Shown here in pieces: positions 31,945 to 41,368 of a DNA stretch of 64,000 nucleotides (position 1 is its first letter; the number at the start of each line of letters is the position of its first letter). The position numbers and the translations under genes are program-made. The stretch covers positions 3,092,001-3,156,000 of the forward strand of contig CP087965.1 in NCBI GenBank assembly GCA_024703855.1, in the 5' to 3' direction. This DNA comes from Polaromonas sp. P2-4. Lineage in GTDB: Bacteria; Pseudomonadota; Gammaproteobacteria; Burkholderiales; Burkholderiaceae_C. Below the pieces are notes generated by a model that saw only the letters and a list, made by a program, of their open reading frames with translations, searched no databases and was not told the origin of the DNA.

Positions 31945-32975
31945 CCCTGGTGGCTTCCCGGCGGCAATCTGCAAACTATCTGGGCCGCACTTCGGTCACA
32001 GCGTTTCCTGGGGCCGAAGCCCGAGTTTCGCCGTGAGCGCTGGCTCGCGCCCGACAAGGACTTCGTGGACGTGGACTGGCTGAATGATGCCCCCACGCTC
32101 GTCACTACGTGTACTTCGCTGCCCCCGAGGGGGCTGGCCTTGCTTGGGGCGGCCCGGCGCTGCGGCCGCCTGCGTGTAAGCGCCCCCTTTTGGTGATCTT
32201 TCACGGCCTTGAAGGTTCTTCGGCCAGCCACTACGCCGAGGCCTTTGCCGATGTCGCCCGCACCCATGGCTGGGCCTGCGCCGTGCCGCACTTTCGTGGT
32301 TGTTCAGGCGAAATGAATCTGGCGCCACGCGCCTACCATTCGGGTGACTTTGCCGAGATTGACTGGATACTCAGGCGTTTCGCCAGCCAGCACAGCGGGC
32401 CGGTGGTGGCGGTGGGCATTTCCCTGGGCGGCAATGCCTTGATGCGCTGGGCCGCTGAACTGGGTGCCGAGGCCAGGCAAGTGGTTGCAGGCGTCGCTTC
32501 GGTTTGCTCACCGCTGGACTTGGCGGCCAGCGGCTGGGCCATCAGCCGTGGTTTTAACCGGCAGGTGTACACCCGCATGTTCCTCAAAACCATGGTGCCC
32601 AAGGCGCTCAGAAAGCTGGAGCAGCACCCTGGCCTTTTTGACCGCGACCGGCTGCTGGCTGCGCGCGACCTGTATGACTTTGACAATGTGTTCACCGCAC
32701 CGGTGCACGGCTTCAAGGATGCCGACGACTATTGGGCACGCGCATCGGCCAAACCACATCTGCACAAGATAGCCATACCGGCGCTGGTCCTGAATGCGCT
32801 GAACGATCCCTTCATTCCCGTTGGCAGCCTGCCGAAAGCCGCCGATGTCAGCAGCCATGTCACGCTCTGGCAGCCGGATGACGGTGGCCATGTGGGCTTT
32901 CCATCGTCACCCTTTCCCGGGCATGTACGCGCCATGCCCGAGGCTGTCACGTCTTTTCTGGCGGCGCAGCTTTAA
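31930..32975 (+). CDS. YheT-like alpha/beta hydrolase, one frameshift
   Basis: About 349 residues, COG0429-type esterase/lipase. WWLPGGNLQTIWAAL is the family opening. The oxyanion region is LLVIFHGLEGSSASHY, the nucleophile elbow AVGISLGGNALMRW, the Asp lies near LNALNDPFIP and the His in DDGGHVGFP. The frame breaks near 32091-32095 in a C5 run; six C give WLNDAPHARHYVYFAAPEG. The stretch 32091-32158 is a copy of dispersed repeat family B translated in frame, extending the loop before the first strand of the hydrolase core. Confidence 0.85.
32091..32158. repeat. Family B repeat (copy 1), inside the hydrolase gene
   Basis: CCCCACGCTCGTCACTACGT, TACTTCGCTGCCCCCGAGGG and GGGGCGGCCCG in succession, the same modules as at 42616-42665 and 44506-44573. 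Here they are coding. Confidence 0.7.
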
Positions 32976-33016
32976 CGCTAACGTGCATCAGCAAGACAAG
33001 AGCGCAAAATAGCCGC

Positions 33017-33613
33017 ATGGATGACATAGTCAGGCAGGCCATCGCGAAATGGCCCAACGTACCCAACTGCTACGGCTGGCTAGGGCTGGACGCGCGGCAA
33101 CTGGTATATGCGCGACGACAGGGTGCAGGCGGCCGGCACTTTTGTCGGCGGCACGGCGGCCAGCAAAGGCTCACTGCTCAAACACGACAAGCTGATTGAA
33201 TTTATTCAGCGCAACTACGAAAGCGATGCACTGGGCCAGTGGTTTTTCCAGAACGGCCCGCACGCGTCTATGTGGAGCTGGAGGCCACGCCGCTGATCTG
33301 GCGCGTTGATGCGGCCCCGGCCTTTGCGGTCATGGCGCACACCGGCCAGCCCGCCCGCGTCCAGCGCTGCCTGTTGGACGAGTCGGGCCGGGTCTACCTG
33401 GAAACCGATCTGGGATTTGGCCTGGTCCACACGCTGGACATGACGCACGCGGCCGATGCTGTGGAGCAAGGTTTGTGGGTACCTGAAGAGCTGCCAGCGC
33501 GTGATTTGCCGACGCGCTTCGGCTATGTTCGTAGTCCCCAGGCGCTACTAAAAGATAGCTGCTTGCGCCCGTTCTTCTTGGGTTGTGGCCCTATTTCATT
33601 TAAATTGACGTAA
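33017..33613 (+). CDS. Conserved hypothetical protein (possibly DUF2946), two frameshifts
   Basis: About 198 residues. IAKWPNVPNCYGWLGLDARG, MRDDRVQAAGTF, SLLKHDKLIEFIQRNYESDA and QWFFQNGP are conserved in Burkholderiales; I think the family is DUF2946 but cannot confirm it. Frame breaks at 33091-33096 (missing CG; restored LDARGNWYMRDDR) and 33263-33267 (missing CG or one base; restored GPHARVYVELEATP). A dispersed repeat forms the last part of the reading frame (LLKDSCLRPFFLGC), so the C-terminus is atypical. The function is unknown. Confidence 0.68.
33543..33571. repeat. Family A repeat (copy 8), at a 3' coding end
   Basis: CGCTACTAAAAGATAGCTGC followed by TTGCGCCCG, near-consensus. It forms part of the C-terminus of the preceding gene. 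Confidence 0.75.
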
Positions 33614-33639
33614 AAAAGCCGGTCACTGACCGGCTTTTT
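33613..33639. terminator. Bidirectional rho-independent terminator
   Basis: AAAAAGCCGGTCA (33613-33625) and TGACCGGCTTTTT (33627-33639) are perfect inverted arms. With A and T tracts on both sides it serves both the plus-strand hypothetical gene, whose stop overlaps it, and the convergent cytochrome gene. Confidence 0.88.
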
Positions 33640-33658
33640 GATGCCATGCAAGCGCGGC

Positions 33659-34211
33659 TTACTTGGCGGCGGTTGCTGCGGCTTCTGGCGCCGAGGCCGC
33701 AGCAGCAGGTGCTGCGGGCTCTGCAAATTTGCCGCCGACGGCAGTGGTCATGTAGGCCACGGCCTTGCCAATTTCGACGTCTTCAAAATCACCACCCGCT
33801 TGCGCACCCATGGCACCTTTGCCTTTGAGCGCTGACTGCCAGAGTGCCTCAAAACCGGTCTTGATGCGCGGTGCCCAGGCACCAGCATCACCAAACTTGG
33901 GCGCGCCAGCCTTGCCGGTAGCGTGGCAAGCCACGCATTGGGCCTTGTAGACCTCTTCGCCCGACTTGAGGGGGCGGTTGGCATCCCGAATGGCAACGGT
34001 GCCGACTTTCTGAATGCGTTGTGCCACGGCTTTTTCAGCATCCACAGCACCTGCGGAGGGCTGGTTGGCCGAGGTCACGTAGTAAACCAGCCCAATGATG
34101 GCAAAAATGGGAACGACGAAAGAAAAAAACCGCAGCCAGCAGCTGCTTGGGGGTCTTGATCGGGCCGGTGTGGGCTTTTTCGTGGGCCGTGGTGTGGTCG
34201 TTTGCGCTCAT
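33659..34211 (-). CDS. Membrane-anchored c-type cytochrome (c5-like), one frameshift
   Basis: About 183 residues. A short cytoplasmic start, one N-terminal membrane helix (restored FVVPIFAIIGLVYYVTS) and a periplasmic c5-type domain with haem motif CVACH. The likely axial Met lies in AVAYMTTAV, and AWAPRIKTGFEALWQSALKG is characteristic of betaproteobacterial cytochrome c5. The C-terminus is an Ala/Pro-rich tail. The frame breaks in a T7 run near 34126 after LLAAVFF. It is an electron carrier in the respiratory chain; the partner is not identifiable here. Confidence 0.85.
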
Positions 34212-34473
34212 GGCGTCCTCAAAAAACTAAAGATCGGGGGCAATCTTGGGGCTATGGCTTGTCGCTACTGCTTGTTGCCACTTGTTGGTCAAGCAGGCTG
34301 ATAAAAGCGTTTGCTCGGCAGCCTTGCATTATAGCCGGGGGCCTTTAAATCCTGAGCGGGCCGGGCGTGGCTGATAGAATTGGGCACGCTGTGCGGCATG
34401 AATCATGCGCACAGTGAAAAAGCCCTGAAGTTCGCACCACCCGCGAATTTGGGTGCAAGTCATTTTCAGCGTT

Positions 34474-34549
34474 GCGGCTGTAGCTCAGTGGATAGAGTAT
34501 TGGCCTCCGAAGCCAAGGGTCGTGGGTTCGATCCCCGCCAGCCGCACCA
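34474..34549 (+). tRNA. tRNA-Arg (anticodon CCG)
   Basis: A 76-nt cloverleaf with encoded CCA. The acceptor stem is GCGGCTG with CAGCCGC, the discriminator is A, the anticodon arm is TTGGC-CTCCGAA-GCCAA with anticodon CCG at 34507-34509, and the T loop is GTTCGATCC. It reads CGG codons. Confidence 0.95.
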
Positions 34550-34683
34550 AACTTGACTTCCAGGCCCACTTATTGGCGTTTGGTCTGGCCGATCACGATC
34601 AATTGAGGGTGCAGCTTGTGCCCTGAAAAATCCATGAGCCGTTTGCTCTGGCATCGCAGCCATCCGCGCAAGGAATCCACTAA

Positions 34684-35778
34684 ATGACAAACGTACAACT
34701 GGGCTTTGGCTTTGAGGAGTCGACCCTGGCGCGCACGCCTGCCACCACGCCGAAAGCGCGCAAGGCAAAAATCGCCTGGCCTGCACCTGCACCCCAATCG
34801 ACGCCTACGCCTACGCCTACGCCTACGCCAGCACCTGCAACGGTATCAAACGTTCCCGTCGAGATGCCAGCCGTGCTGGAAGGCATGGCGCGGGCACTCG
34901 AGCAGCACCCGGATTACCGCGTGCTCCGGCGTTTGCTGGCGCAGACACAATTTACGCATCAGCCTCTGGGGCCGATCGCCCGCGTGGTCATCCTCGATAC
35001 CGAAACCACCGGGCTGGACCATGCCCGTGACAAGATCATTGAACTGGCCCTGGTCCGGGTCGATGTCGATATGCAAACCGGGCAACCGGTGGGGCCCGTG
35101 CAGGTGTACGACGGCCTGCAGGACCCCGGCATGCCGATCCCGAAAATTGCACGGGAGATCACCGGCATCACCGACGCGATGGTCGGCGGCCAGCAACTGG
35201 ACGAGGTGCGCATTGCCAGCCTGCTGGAGGGCGTTGACCTGGTGATTGCGCACAACGCGGGCTTTGACCGCCCCTTTGTGGAGGCCCGTCTTCCGCAGGT
35301 GGCCGGCCTGAACTGGGCTTGCTCATTTGCCGACATAGACTGGACCGCGGCTGGGCGCAGTTCGGCCAAGCTCAGTTACCTGGCCTCCGAGCTGGGCTGG
35401 TTTTACGACGCGCACCGCGCCGAAATGGACTGCCATGCGCTGTTGACGGTGCTGATGGCCGAGGTGCCCGGCCTGGGGCAGAGCGGACTGGCGCGCCTGA
35501 TCGCCTCTACCCAGACCCCGAGCTACCGCCTGCAGGCCACGGGCGCGCCTTTTGATGCGAAAGACTTGCTCAAAACCCGCGGCTACCGCTGGGATGCGAC
35601 AGGCAAGGTCTGGCACACGCGGCTGGGCAGTGACGAGGCGCTGCAAGCGGAATGTGAGTGGCTCAAACAGGCGGTGTACGCCGGGCGCGCGGCGCGCCTT
35701 CAATGGGAGAGGCACGATGCGAAAAGCCGCTACTCGAGCCGTCCAGGAACGGCTGGCTGGGTGCAGTTGCAAGACTAG
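34684..35778 (+). CDS. DEDDh 3'-5' exonuclease (DnaQ/epsilon-like)
   Basis: A 364-residue protein with an unusual N-terminal Pro/Thr linker (TP repeats at about residues 40-49). ExoI motif is VVILDTETTGLDHARDKIIE, ExoII VIAHNAGFDRPFVEARL, and ExoIII HRAEMDCHALLTVL (His and Asp), so all DEDDh metal ligands are present. The roughly 100-residue C-terminal extension, with TRGYRWDATGKVWHTRLGSD, looks like the domain often attached to bacterial exonucleases of unknown partners. It is probably a repair or RNA/DNA-trimming enzyme, not the replicative epsilon subunit. Confidence 0.83.
   Translation: MTNVQLGFGFEESTLARTPATTPKARKAKIAWPAPAPQSTPTPTPTPTPAPATVSNVPVEMPAVLEGMARALEQHPDYRVLRRLLAQTQFTHQPLGPIARVVILDTETTGLDHARDKIIELALVRVDVDMQTGQPVGPVQVYDGLQDPGMPIPKIAREITGITDAMVGGQQLDEVRIASLLEGVDLVIAHNAGFDRPFVEARLPQVAGLNWACSFADIDWTAAGRSSAKLSYLASELGWFYDAHRAEMDCHALLTVLMAEVPGLGQSGLARLIASTQTPSYRLQATGAPFDAKDLLKTRGYRWDATGKVWHTRLGSDEALQAECEWLKQAVYAGRAARLQWERHDAKSRYSSRPGTAGWVQLQD
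34801..34830 (+). repeat. Hexanucleotide tandem repeat in the exonuclease gene
   Basis: Four ACGCCT units plus ACGCCA, encoding Thr-Pro repeats. Unit changes stay in frame, so length variation would alter only the linker. Confidence 0.8.
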
Positions 35779-35858
35779 ACCGCTGCCACACAGCGGGAAC
35801 GTTGCGAGGCAAACCGTGTCGAAAGATGTCGAAGCTATAAATTTCACAGGAGTGCGCC

Positions 35859-36341
35859 ATGCAAGCCCTTAAAACTGTTTCAGGTGTTCTTGTTTTCGTG
35901 CTGCTCACAACCGCCTGTGCCGTGAGGATGGCGCAGCCCGGCATGTCGCGCGAAGACGTCATTTCCCGTTATGGCGCGCCATCGCGCGTGCTGCCGCTGG
36001 GTGCCGGAACCCGCCTGCAATACTCCGGCCAGCCCGCGGGTCAGACCGCTGTGATGGTTGATCTGGACGCGGCGGGCAAGGTGATACGGGCGCGCGAGGT
36101 ATTGACGCAGGCCGAGTTCTCGAAAATTGAAATCGGCAAGTGGATGCGCGCCGACGTGGAGCGCGAGTTCGGCCGCCCGGCCAGCGTGGACCATGTGGCA
36201 TCGTGGTCTGGCGACATCATGACCTACCGCTGGCTTGACGGCGATATCAACAAGTTCTTCTGGGTCTACCTGGATGCGGGTAACGTCGTGCGGCGTACGG
36301 GCGAAGGCCTTGAGGATCGTGTTAGGCTGAGAGATGACTGA
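35859..36341 (+). CDS. Outer-membrane lipoprotein, SmpA/OmlA-like
   Basis: A 160-residue protein with a signal peptide ending in the lipobox-like TTAC. PGMSREDVISRYGAPSRVLP and a second MRADVEREFGRPASVDHV are two BamE/SmpA-OmlA-like helix motifs of the kind seen in small lipoprotein families. YRWLDGDINKFFWVYLDAGN is characteristic of Burkholderiales relatives. The exact role is unknown. It starts 80 bases after the exonuclease gene; AGGAG precedes the ATG. Confidence 0.72.
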   Translation: MQALKTVSGVLVFVLLTTACAVRMAQPGMSREDVISRYGAPSRVLPLGAGTRLQYSGQPAGQTAVMVDLDAAGKVIRAREVLTQAEFSKIEIGKWMRADVEREFGRPASVDHVASWSGDIMTYRWLDGDINKFFWVYLDAGNVVRRTGEGLEDRVRLRDD

Positions 36342-36350
36342 GTAGGGTTG

Positions 36351-37582
36351 TTAGTCACGCGACACCGCGCGGCCGATTTCCGGCCAGCCGTGGTGCAAAA
36401 ACACCCAGGCCACCAGCCCGATGCACATCATGCCCAGCGAAACCATGGCCAGGCCGGGCGTGGAGTGCATCACCAGCGGCGCAATCACACCGGCCACAAT
36501 GCCGTTGGCTGTCGAGCCAATAAAGGCTTGCAGCGAAGACGCCATGCCGCGCCGTTCGGGGTAAAGGTCCAACACCAGCAGCGTGACCACCGGCACCATC
36601 AAGGCCCAGCCAAACGCAAACACGGCAATCGGAATCAGCGCCCACGACACATGCGGCGTGAACAGCCAGTTGGCCGCGAGATTGAACAGCGAAGTCAACA
36701 GCATGATGACAAAGCCATGGCGAATTTGCTGCTTGGGCGCAATCTTCCCGGCAAGGCGGCCACTCAGCCAGGCGCCCGACATGATGCCGGAAATGGTGAG
36801 CACGAAAAACCAGAAAAACTGGGTGGGCTGCAAAGACAGATGCTGACCCAGAAAGGCCGGTGCTGACAGCACGTAAAGAAACATGCCGTTGAAGGGCACA
36901 CCGCTGGCCAGTGCCAACAGCAAAAGCGCGGGCTGGAGCCCAGCTGCCAGTAGCCGCGCATCAGGTGCTTCACCTCAAAGGGCTGACGCGCTTCGTGCGG
37001 CAAGGTCTCTGGCAAAAACCGGTAATTGGTGGCCCACAGCACAACGCCCACGCCCGTGAGAAACCAGAAAATGCTGTGCCAGCCCAGGTGCACAAAAAGC
37101 CAGCCACCCACAATGGGGGCGATTGCCGGTGCCACGCCAAAGTAGATGGTGACCTGGCTCATGACTTGCTGGGCTTGCGCGGGTGGGTACATGTCGCGGA
37201 TGACCGCGCGCGACACCACAATGCCCGCACCAGTGGACAAACCCTGCAGCGCTCTGAAAAAAACCAGCTGCTCAACGCTCTGCGACAAGGCGCAGCCCGC
37301 CGACGCCAGCGTGAACATCGCAATCCCCGACAACACCACGGGCCGGCGGCCAAAGCTGTCAGCCAGCGCACCGTGAAACAGGTTCATGAAGGCAAAGCCG
37401 AACAGGTAGGCCGACAAGGTCTGCTGCATTTCCACCGGCGTAGCGCCTAGCGTGCGGGCCATGCCTGCGAAGGCCGGGATGTAGGTGTCAATCGAAAACG
37501 GCCCCAGCATGCCGAGGACGGCCAGCAGGACGGAAAGTGTCCAGCGCGGTGCGCGCCAAAGCTGGTCGGCGTTCGGGTTCAT
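36351..37582 (-). CDS. Bcr/CflA-family multidrug MFS transporter, one frameshift
   Basis: A 12-helix MFS pump of about 410 residues. MLGPFSIDTYIPAFAGMART, the motif-A loop GALADSFGRRPVVLSG, and ALQGLSTGAGIVVSRAVIRD are typical of Bcr/CflA drug antiporters. The frame breaks near 36930 in a C run; adding one C gives QLGSSPALLLLALASGV. ATG 37582 overlaps the rsmI stop (ATGA), so the two genes are translationally coupled. Confidence 0.86.
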
Positions 37583-38478
37583 TGTTTTTTCAGCTTCAGG
37601 GCGGTCTCGTAGAGGTCATTGCGTGGTGCGCCGGTGATTTCCGCCGCAACCTTCACGGCGGTTTTCAGGGGCAGTTCCGCCAGCAGCAGTTGCAGCACCC
37701 GGGTGCTGTCTTCCGGTGTTTCCTGGGCGGTTGAGGCGTGCAGCACCAGTGCAAATTCACCCCGCGTGCGCTGCGGGCTGGCGGCCAGCCAGGCTGCAAA
37801 ATCCTGCGCTGAAACCGTGGCAATTTCTTCAAACTGCTTGGTCAGTTCGCGGCCCACGGTGACCAGTCGGCCCTGCAGCACCGCCATGGCGCGTGCCAGG
37901 GCTTCTATGCGATGTGGTGCTTCAAGAATCACGGTGGCGCGCGTGTCGGCTTGCAGGGCCTGGATGGCCTGGTCGCGCTCGCCCGCCTTGCTGGGCAGAA
38001 AACCGGCAAACACAAAACCTGTGCCGCTCGCGCCACCCGAGAGACCGGCCACGCTCAAGATGGCGGTAACGCTGCTCGCACCCGGCAGGGGCATGATCGC
38101 CAGCCCGGCAGCCCGAACGGCGGCGACCAGCCGCGCGCCGGGGTCGCTCACGGCCGGTGTGCCTGCATCGCTGACATAGGCCACGCGCTCGCCGCGCTGC
38201 AGCCGCTCAATCACCAGGCCGGCCGCTTGCGCCTCGTTGTGTTCATGCACCGCCAGCAGCGGCTTTTCTATGCCATATTGGCGCAGCAGGGTTTGCGTAT
38301 GGCGCGTGTCTTCGCAGGCAATCGCATCCACCAACTGCAACACATGCAGGGCGCGCAGGCTGATGTCGGACAGGTTGCCAATGGGGGTGGCCACGACATA
38401 CAGCGCCCTTTCCGGATAATGTTGCATGCCCGCTGCGGTGCGTGCCGCACCCAGTGCCAAGTCGAAAGAAGCGTTCAA
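37579..38478 (-). CDS. rsmI: 16S rRNA (cytidine1402-2'-O)-methyltransferase
   Basis: About 299 residues. ALYVVATPIGNLSDISLRAL is the YraL/RsmI signature, followed by CEDTRHTQTLL, YVSDAGTPAVSDPGARLV and PLPGASSVTAIL of the tetrapyrrole-methylase-like fold. It methylates C1402 with RsmH. No ATG exists at the N-terminus: TTG 38478 fits relatives beginning MNAS, and ATG 38427 (MQHYPERAL) is an alternative. It diverges from yraN with overlapping start codons. Confidence 0.92.
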   Translation of the reverse strand: MNASFDLALGAARTAAGMQHYPERALYVVATPIGNLSDISLRALHVLQLVDAIACEDTRHTQTLLRQYGIEKPLLAVHEHNEAQAAGLVIERLQRGERVAYVSDAGTPAVSDPGARLVAAVRAAGLAIMPLPGASSVTAILSVAGLSGGASGTGFVFAGFLPSKAGERDQAIQALQADTRATVILEAPHRIEALARAMAVLQGRLVTVGRELTKQFEEIATVSAQDFAAWLAASPQRTRGEFALVLHASTAQETPEDSTRVLQLLLAELPLKTAVKVAAEITGAPRNDLYETALKLKKQ

Positions 38479-38922
38479 TGTGGTTTTCCAGAAAACAGGT
38501 TGCCAAGTCGCCGCCGGACGGCGCTCAAGTGTTGCCGGGGCAGGTTACCACCAAGTCGCGCGGTGATGCGGCGGAGTCCGCCGCGCTCTGCCTATTTGGT
38601 GCAAGCCGGTTTGAAATTCGCGGATGCCAATTATCGAACGCCGGGACGCGGTGGTGGCGAGATTGATCTGGTGATGCGCGCACCTGACGGCACCCTGGTG
38701 TTTGTCGAGGTCCGCCAGCGCTCGGGTACCTCGCACGGTGGCGCCGCAGCCAGCGTAGGTACCGTCAAGCAGCGGCGCATTATTCTTGCGGCGCGCCACT
38801 ATTTGATGCGCTTTGCCAGCCCACCGCCTTGCCGTTTTGATGTGGTGCTGGTTCATGGGGTACTGGGGCCGGGTGTGGAGGCGCGTATTGAGTGGCTGCC
38901 CGCGGCGTTTGATGCCTCCTGA
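38478..38922 (+). CDS. yraN: YraN/UPF0102 family protein, one frameshift
   Basis: About 147 residues, a predicted Holliday-junction-resolvase-like nuclease fold. After DAAESAALAYLVQAG comes the core NYRTPGRGGGEIDLVMRAPD (E and D of the nuclease site), TLVFVEVRQRSGTSHGGAAAS (ExK-like position is EVR), then VGTVKQRRIILAARHYL. The frame breaks at 38589, a T inside a CpG; removal gives SAALAYLVQAGLKF. The neighbourhood rsmI-yraN-diaA-dolP is the conserved yra cluster. Confidence 0.87.
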
Positions 38923-39053
38923 TACGTGACATCTTCCGTTACCCCCTGCGCCGAATCAGGAGCGAATCAATGGAATTTGTAAACCAGCTCAGCCTTTTAC
39001 AGGAGTAAGCCCTTGGCGGGCGGGTCTTCACCCTGACCCGCTATCATTAGCCC

Positions 39054-39653
39054 ATGCTTGAACAACGTATCGAACAGCACTTTATCGACAGCGCCGACCT
39101 CAAATACCAGGCGGCCCATATTCTGTCCAAACCCATCGTGGCGGCCGTGCAGGCCATTCTGACCAGCGTGACCAGTGGCGGCAAGGTTTTGGCCTGCGGC
39201 AACGGTGGCTCGGCGGCGGACGCCCAGCACTTCGCCGCAGAGTTTGTGGGCCGCTACGAACGTGAGCGGCCCGAGCTCGGCGCGATTGCCCTGACGACGG
39301 ACAGCTCCATCCTGACGGCCATTGCCAACGATTACGACTTCAGCGTGATTTTTTCCAAGCAGGTCCGGGCCTTGGGCGGCGCTGGCGACGTGTTGCTGGC
39401 CATCAGCACCAGCGGCAACTCGGTCAACGTGCTGGCTGCTATCGAGGCTGCCCACGAGCGCGAGATGACCGTGGTGGCACTGACCGGCCGGGGCGGCGGC
39501 AAGATGACCCATGCCTTGCGCGAAACCGACGTGCATATTTGCGTGCCACATGAGCGGACCGCACGCATTCAGGAAGTGCATCTTCTCGTTCTGCACTGCA
39601 TTTGCGACGGTGTGGACACCCAGTTACTTGGCGATCAGGAGTCTTCAGTATGA
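39054..39653 (+). CDS. diaA: SIS-domain DnaA-initiator-associating protein / phosphoheptose-isomerase-like
   Basis: A 199-residue SIS protein. [40 protein letters not shown] and [20 protein letters not shown] form the sugar-phosphate-binding fold, and [18 protein letters not shown] resembles DiaA more than GmhA. Position between yraN and a dolP-like gene also fits DiaA, which binds DnaA tetramerically to promote initiation in E. coli. Isomerase activity of the GmhA type cannot be excluded. The stop overlaps the next ATG. Confidence 0.82.
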   Translation: MLEQRIEQHFIDSADLKYQAAHILSKPIVAAVQAILTSVTSGGKVLACGNGGSAADAQHFAAEFVGRYERERPELGAIALTTDSSILTAIANDYDFSVIFSKQVRALGGAGDVLLAISTSGNSVNVLAAIEAAHEREMTVVALTGRGGGKMTHALRETDVHICVPHERTARIQEVHLLVLHCICDGVDTQLLGDQESSV

Positions 39654-40312
39654 AACGTGTTGTGATGAAACGACTGGTCTTGGCAGTGTGTGCGGCGACT
39701 TTGCTGTCCGCTGCCCTGACGGCCTGCGTGCCACTGGTGGTGGGCGGGGCTGTTGCAGGAGGCGCTCTGGTGGCCACCGACCGCCGCACGTCGGGTGCCC
39801 AGCTTGAAGACGAAGGCATCGAGTTGCGGGCCGCCAGCCGAATTCGCAGCAACCTGGGCGAGCGGGTTCACGTGAACCTGACCAGCTACAACCGGCAGGT
39901 GCTGCTGACGGGCGAAGTGCCGAATGAGCAAGACAAGCAACTGGTCGAGCAGATCGTTTCACGTGTTGAAAATGTGAATTCGGTGGTCAATGAGCTGACC
40001 ATCATGGGCAACACCAGCCTGACCCAGCGCTCATCCGACGTGCTGGTGACCGGCCGTATCAAGGCCATGCTGGTCGATGCCCGCGATTTGCACCTCAATG
40101 CCTTCAAGGTGGTCACCGAGCGCGGCACAACCTACCTGATGGGACGTGTCACCCAGCGCGAAGCGGACCGGGCCACTCAAGTGGTTCGCGCAACCCCTGG
40201 CGTGCAAAAAGTCATCCGGGTTTTCGAGATCATTAGCGAAGAAGAGCTGGCGAGCATGCGGCCTGCGCCAGCCAAGCTGCAACCTGTTACCGACAAACCC
40301 GCCGGTAGTTGA
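39650..40312 (+). CDS. dolP: DolP/YraP-like BON-domain lipoprotein
   Basis: About 220 residues. The signal peptide is followed by lipobox-like LTAC ([20 protein letters not shown] after it), then two BON domains ([20 protein letters not shown] and [20 protein letters not shown]). In E. coli DolP is an outer-membrane lipoprotein supporting OM integrity and BAM function. ATG 39650 overlaps the diaA stop; ATG 39665 would also give a good signal peptide. The short Pro-rich C-terminal tail is typical. Confidence 0.88.
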   Translation: MKRVVMKRLVLAVCAATLLSAALTACVPLVVGGAVAGGALVATDRRTSGAQLEDEGIELRAASRIRSNLGERVHVNLTSYNRQVLLTGEVPNEQDKQLVEQIVSRVENVNSVVNELTIMGNTSLTQRSSDVLVTGRIKAMLVDARDLHLNAFKVVTERGTTYLMGRVTQREADRATQVVRATPGVQKVIRVFEIISEEELASMRPAPAKLQPVTDKPAGS

Positions 40313-40388
40313 GGCAGCTCCGCGCAATCCCACGCGGTCCGTGATCGCACGGAGTTATGCAAGGCTTTCCTAAAGGCCCGAATCCCGT

Positions 40389-41303
40389 TTACTTCAGGCG
40401 CTTGATCAGGCTCGACGTATCCCAGCGCTGGCCGCCCATGGCCTGCACATCGGCGTAGAACTGGTCCACCAGGGCCGTTACCGGCAGGCGTGCGCCGTTG
40501 CGCTTGGCTTCATCGAGCACCAGCCCCAGATCCTTGCGCATCCAGTCCACCGCGAAGCCAAAATCAAACTGGTCGGCCACCATGGTCTTGCCGCGGTTGT
40601 CGAGCTGCCAGCTTTGCGCCGCGCCTTTGCCGATGACGTCCAGCACCTGCCGGACATCGAGGCCCGCTTTCTGGCCAAACGCCACCGCTTCGCTCAAGCC
40701 CTGCACCAGGCCGGCAATGCAGATCTGGTTGACCATTTTGGTGAGCTGGCCGGCGCCGCTGGCGCCCATCAGCGTGAAGGCCTTCGAAAAGGCCATGCCG
40801 GCAGGCTTGACCGCATCAAACGCTGCTGCATCGCCACCACACATGACCGTGAGCGCACCGCTCTGTGCGCCTGCCTGGCCGCCAGACACCGGTGCATCGA
40901 TGAATTGCAGCCCCAGGTTTTTGGCGGCGGTGTAGAGCTCTCGCGCCACGTTGGCCGATGCCGTGGTGTGATCGACAAAAATAGCGCCGGACTTCATGCC
41001 GGCAAACGCACCTTCGGCACCCAGAGTGACGCTGCGCAGGTCATCGTCATTGCCGACACAGCAAAACACGATGTCAGCGTCTTTGGCCGCCAGACGCGGG
41101 GTGTCCGCATGCCTGGAGCCTCCAGCGCCCGGGAACTCTGCGCACCACGCTATCGATTTGGTAGCGGTCCGGTTGTAAACCGTGACCTGGTGCCCCGCCA
41201 GCGCCAGGTGGCCGGCCATGGGGTAGCCCATCACGCCAAGGCCGAGGAAAGCGACTTTGCGGGAAGCTGCGGGTTCGTAGGTTTTGGGGTTGATATTGCT
41301 CAT
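40389..41303 (-). CDS. NAD-dependent beta-hydroxyacid dehydrogenase (3-HIBDH / tartronate-semialdehyde reductase family)
   Basis: A 304-residue protein. Rossmann motif KVAFLGLGVMGYPMAGHLA, substrate-binding FIDAPVSGGQAGAQSGAL, catalytic Lys in GQLTKMVNQICIAG, and the C-terminal all-helical domain FAVDWMRKDLGLVLDEAKRN. It reduces or oxidises small beta-hydroxyacids such as tartronate semialdehyde or 3-hydroxyisobutyrate; the substrate is not decidable. The segment TATKSIAWCAEFPGAGGSRH contains a dispersed-repeat core. Confidence 0.87.
   Translation of the reverse strand: MSNINPKTYEPAASRKVAFLGLGVMGYPMAGHLALAGHQVTVYNRTATKSIAWCAEFPGAGGSRHADTPRLAAKDADIVFCCVGNDDDLRSVTLGAEGAFAGMKSGAIFVDHTTASANVARELYTAAKNLGLQFIDAPVSGGQAGAQSGALTVMCGGDAAAFDAVKPAGMAFSKAFTLMGASGAGQLTKMVNQICIAGLVQGLSEAVAFGQKAGLDVRQVLDVIGKGAAQSWQLDNRGKTMVADQFDFGFAVDWMRKDLGLVLDEAKRNGARLPVTALVDQFYADVQAMGGQRWDTSSLIKRLK
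41148..41166. repeat. Family A repeat core (copy 9), inside the dehydrogenase gene
   Basis: CGCTATCGATTTGGTAGCG, the palindromic core without the GGGCGCAAGC tail; coding in frame near the cofactor-binding domain. Confidence 0.5.
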
Positions 41304-41368
41304 GGTATTCAGTGCGTTCAGTGCGAAAAGAGAGGTATCGGGGCGTAGCGAGCCCGCGCAGTAGCCCT

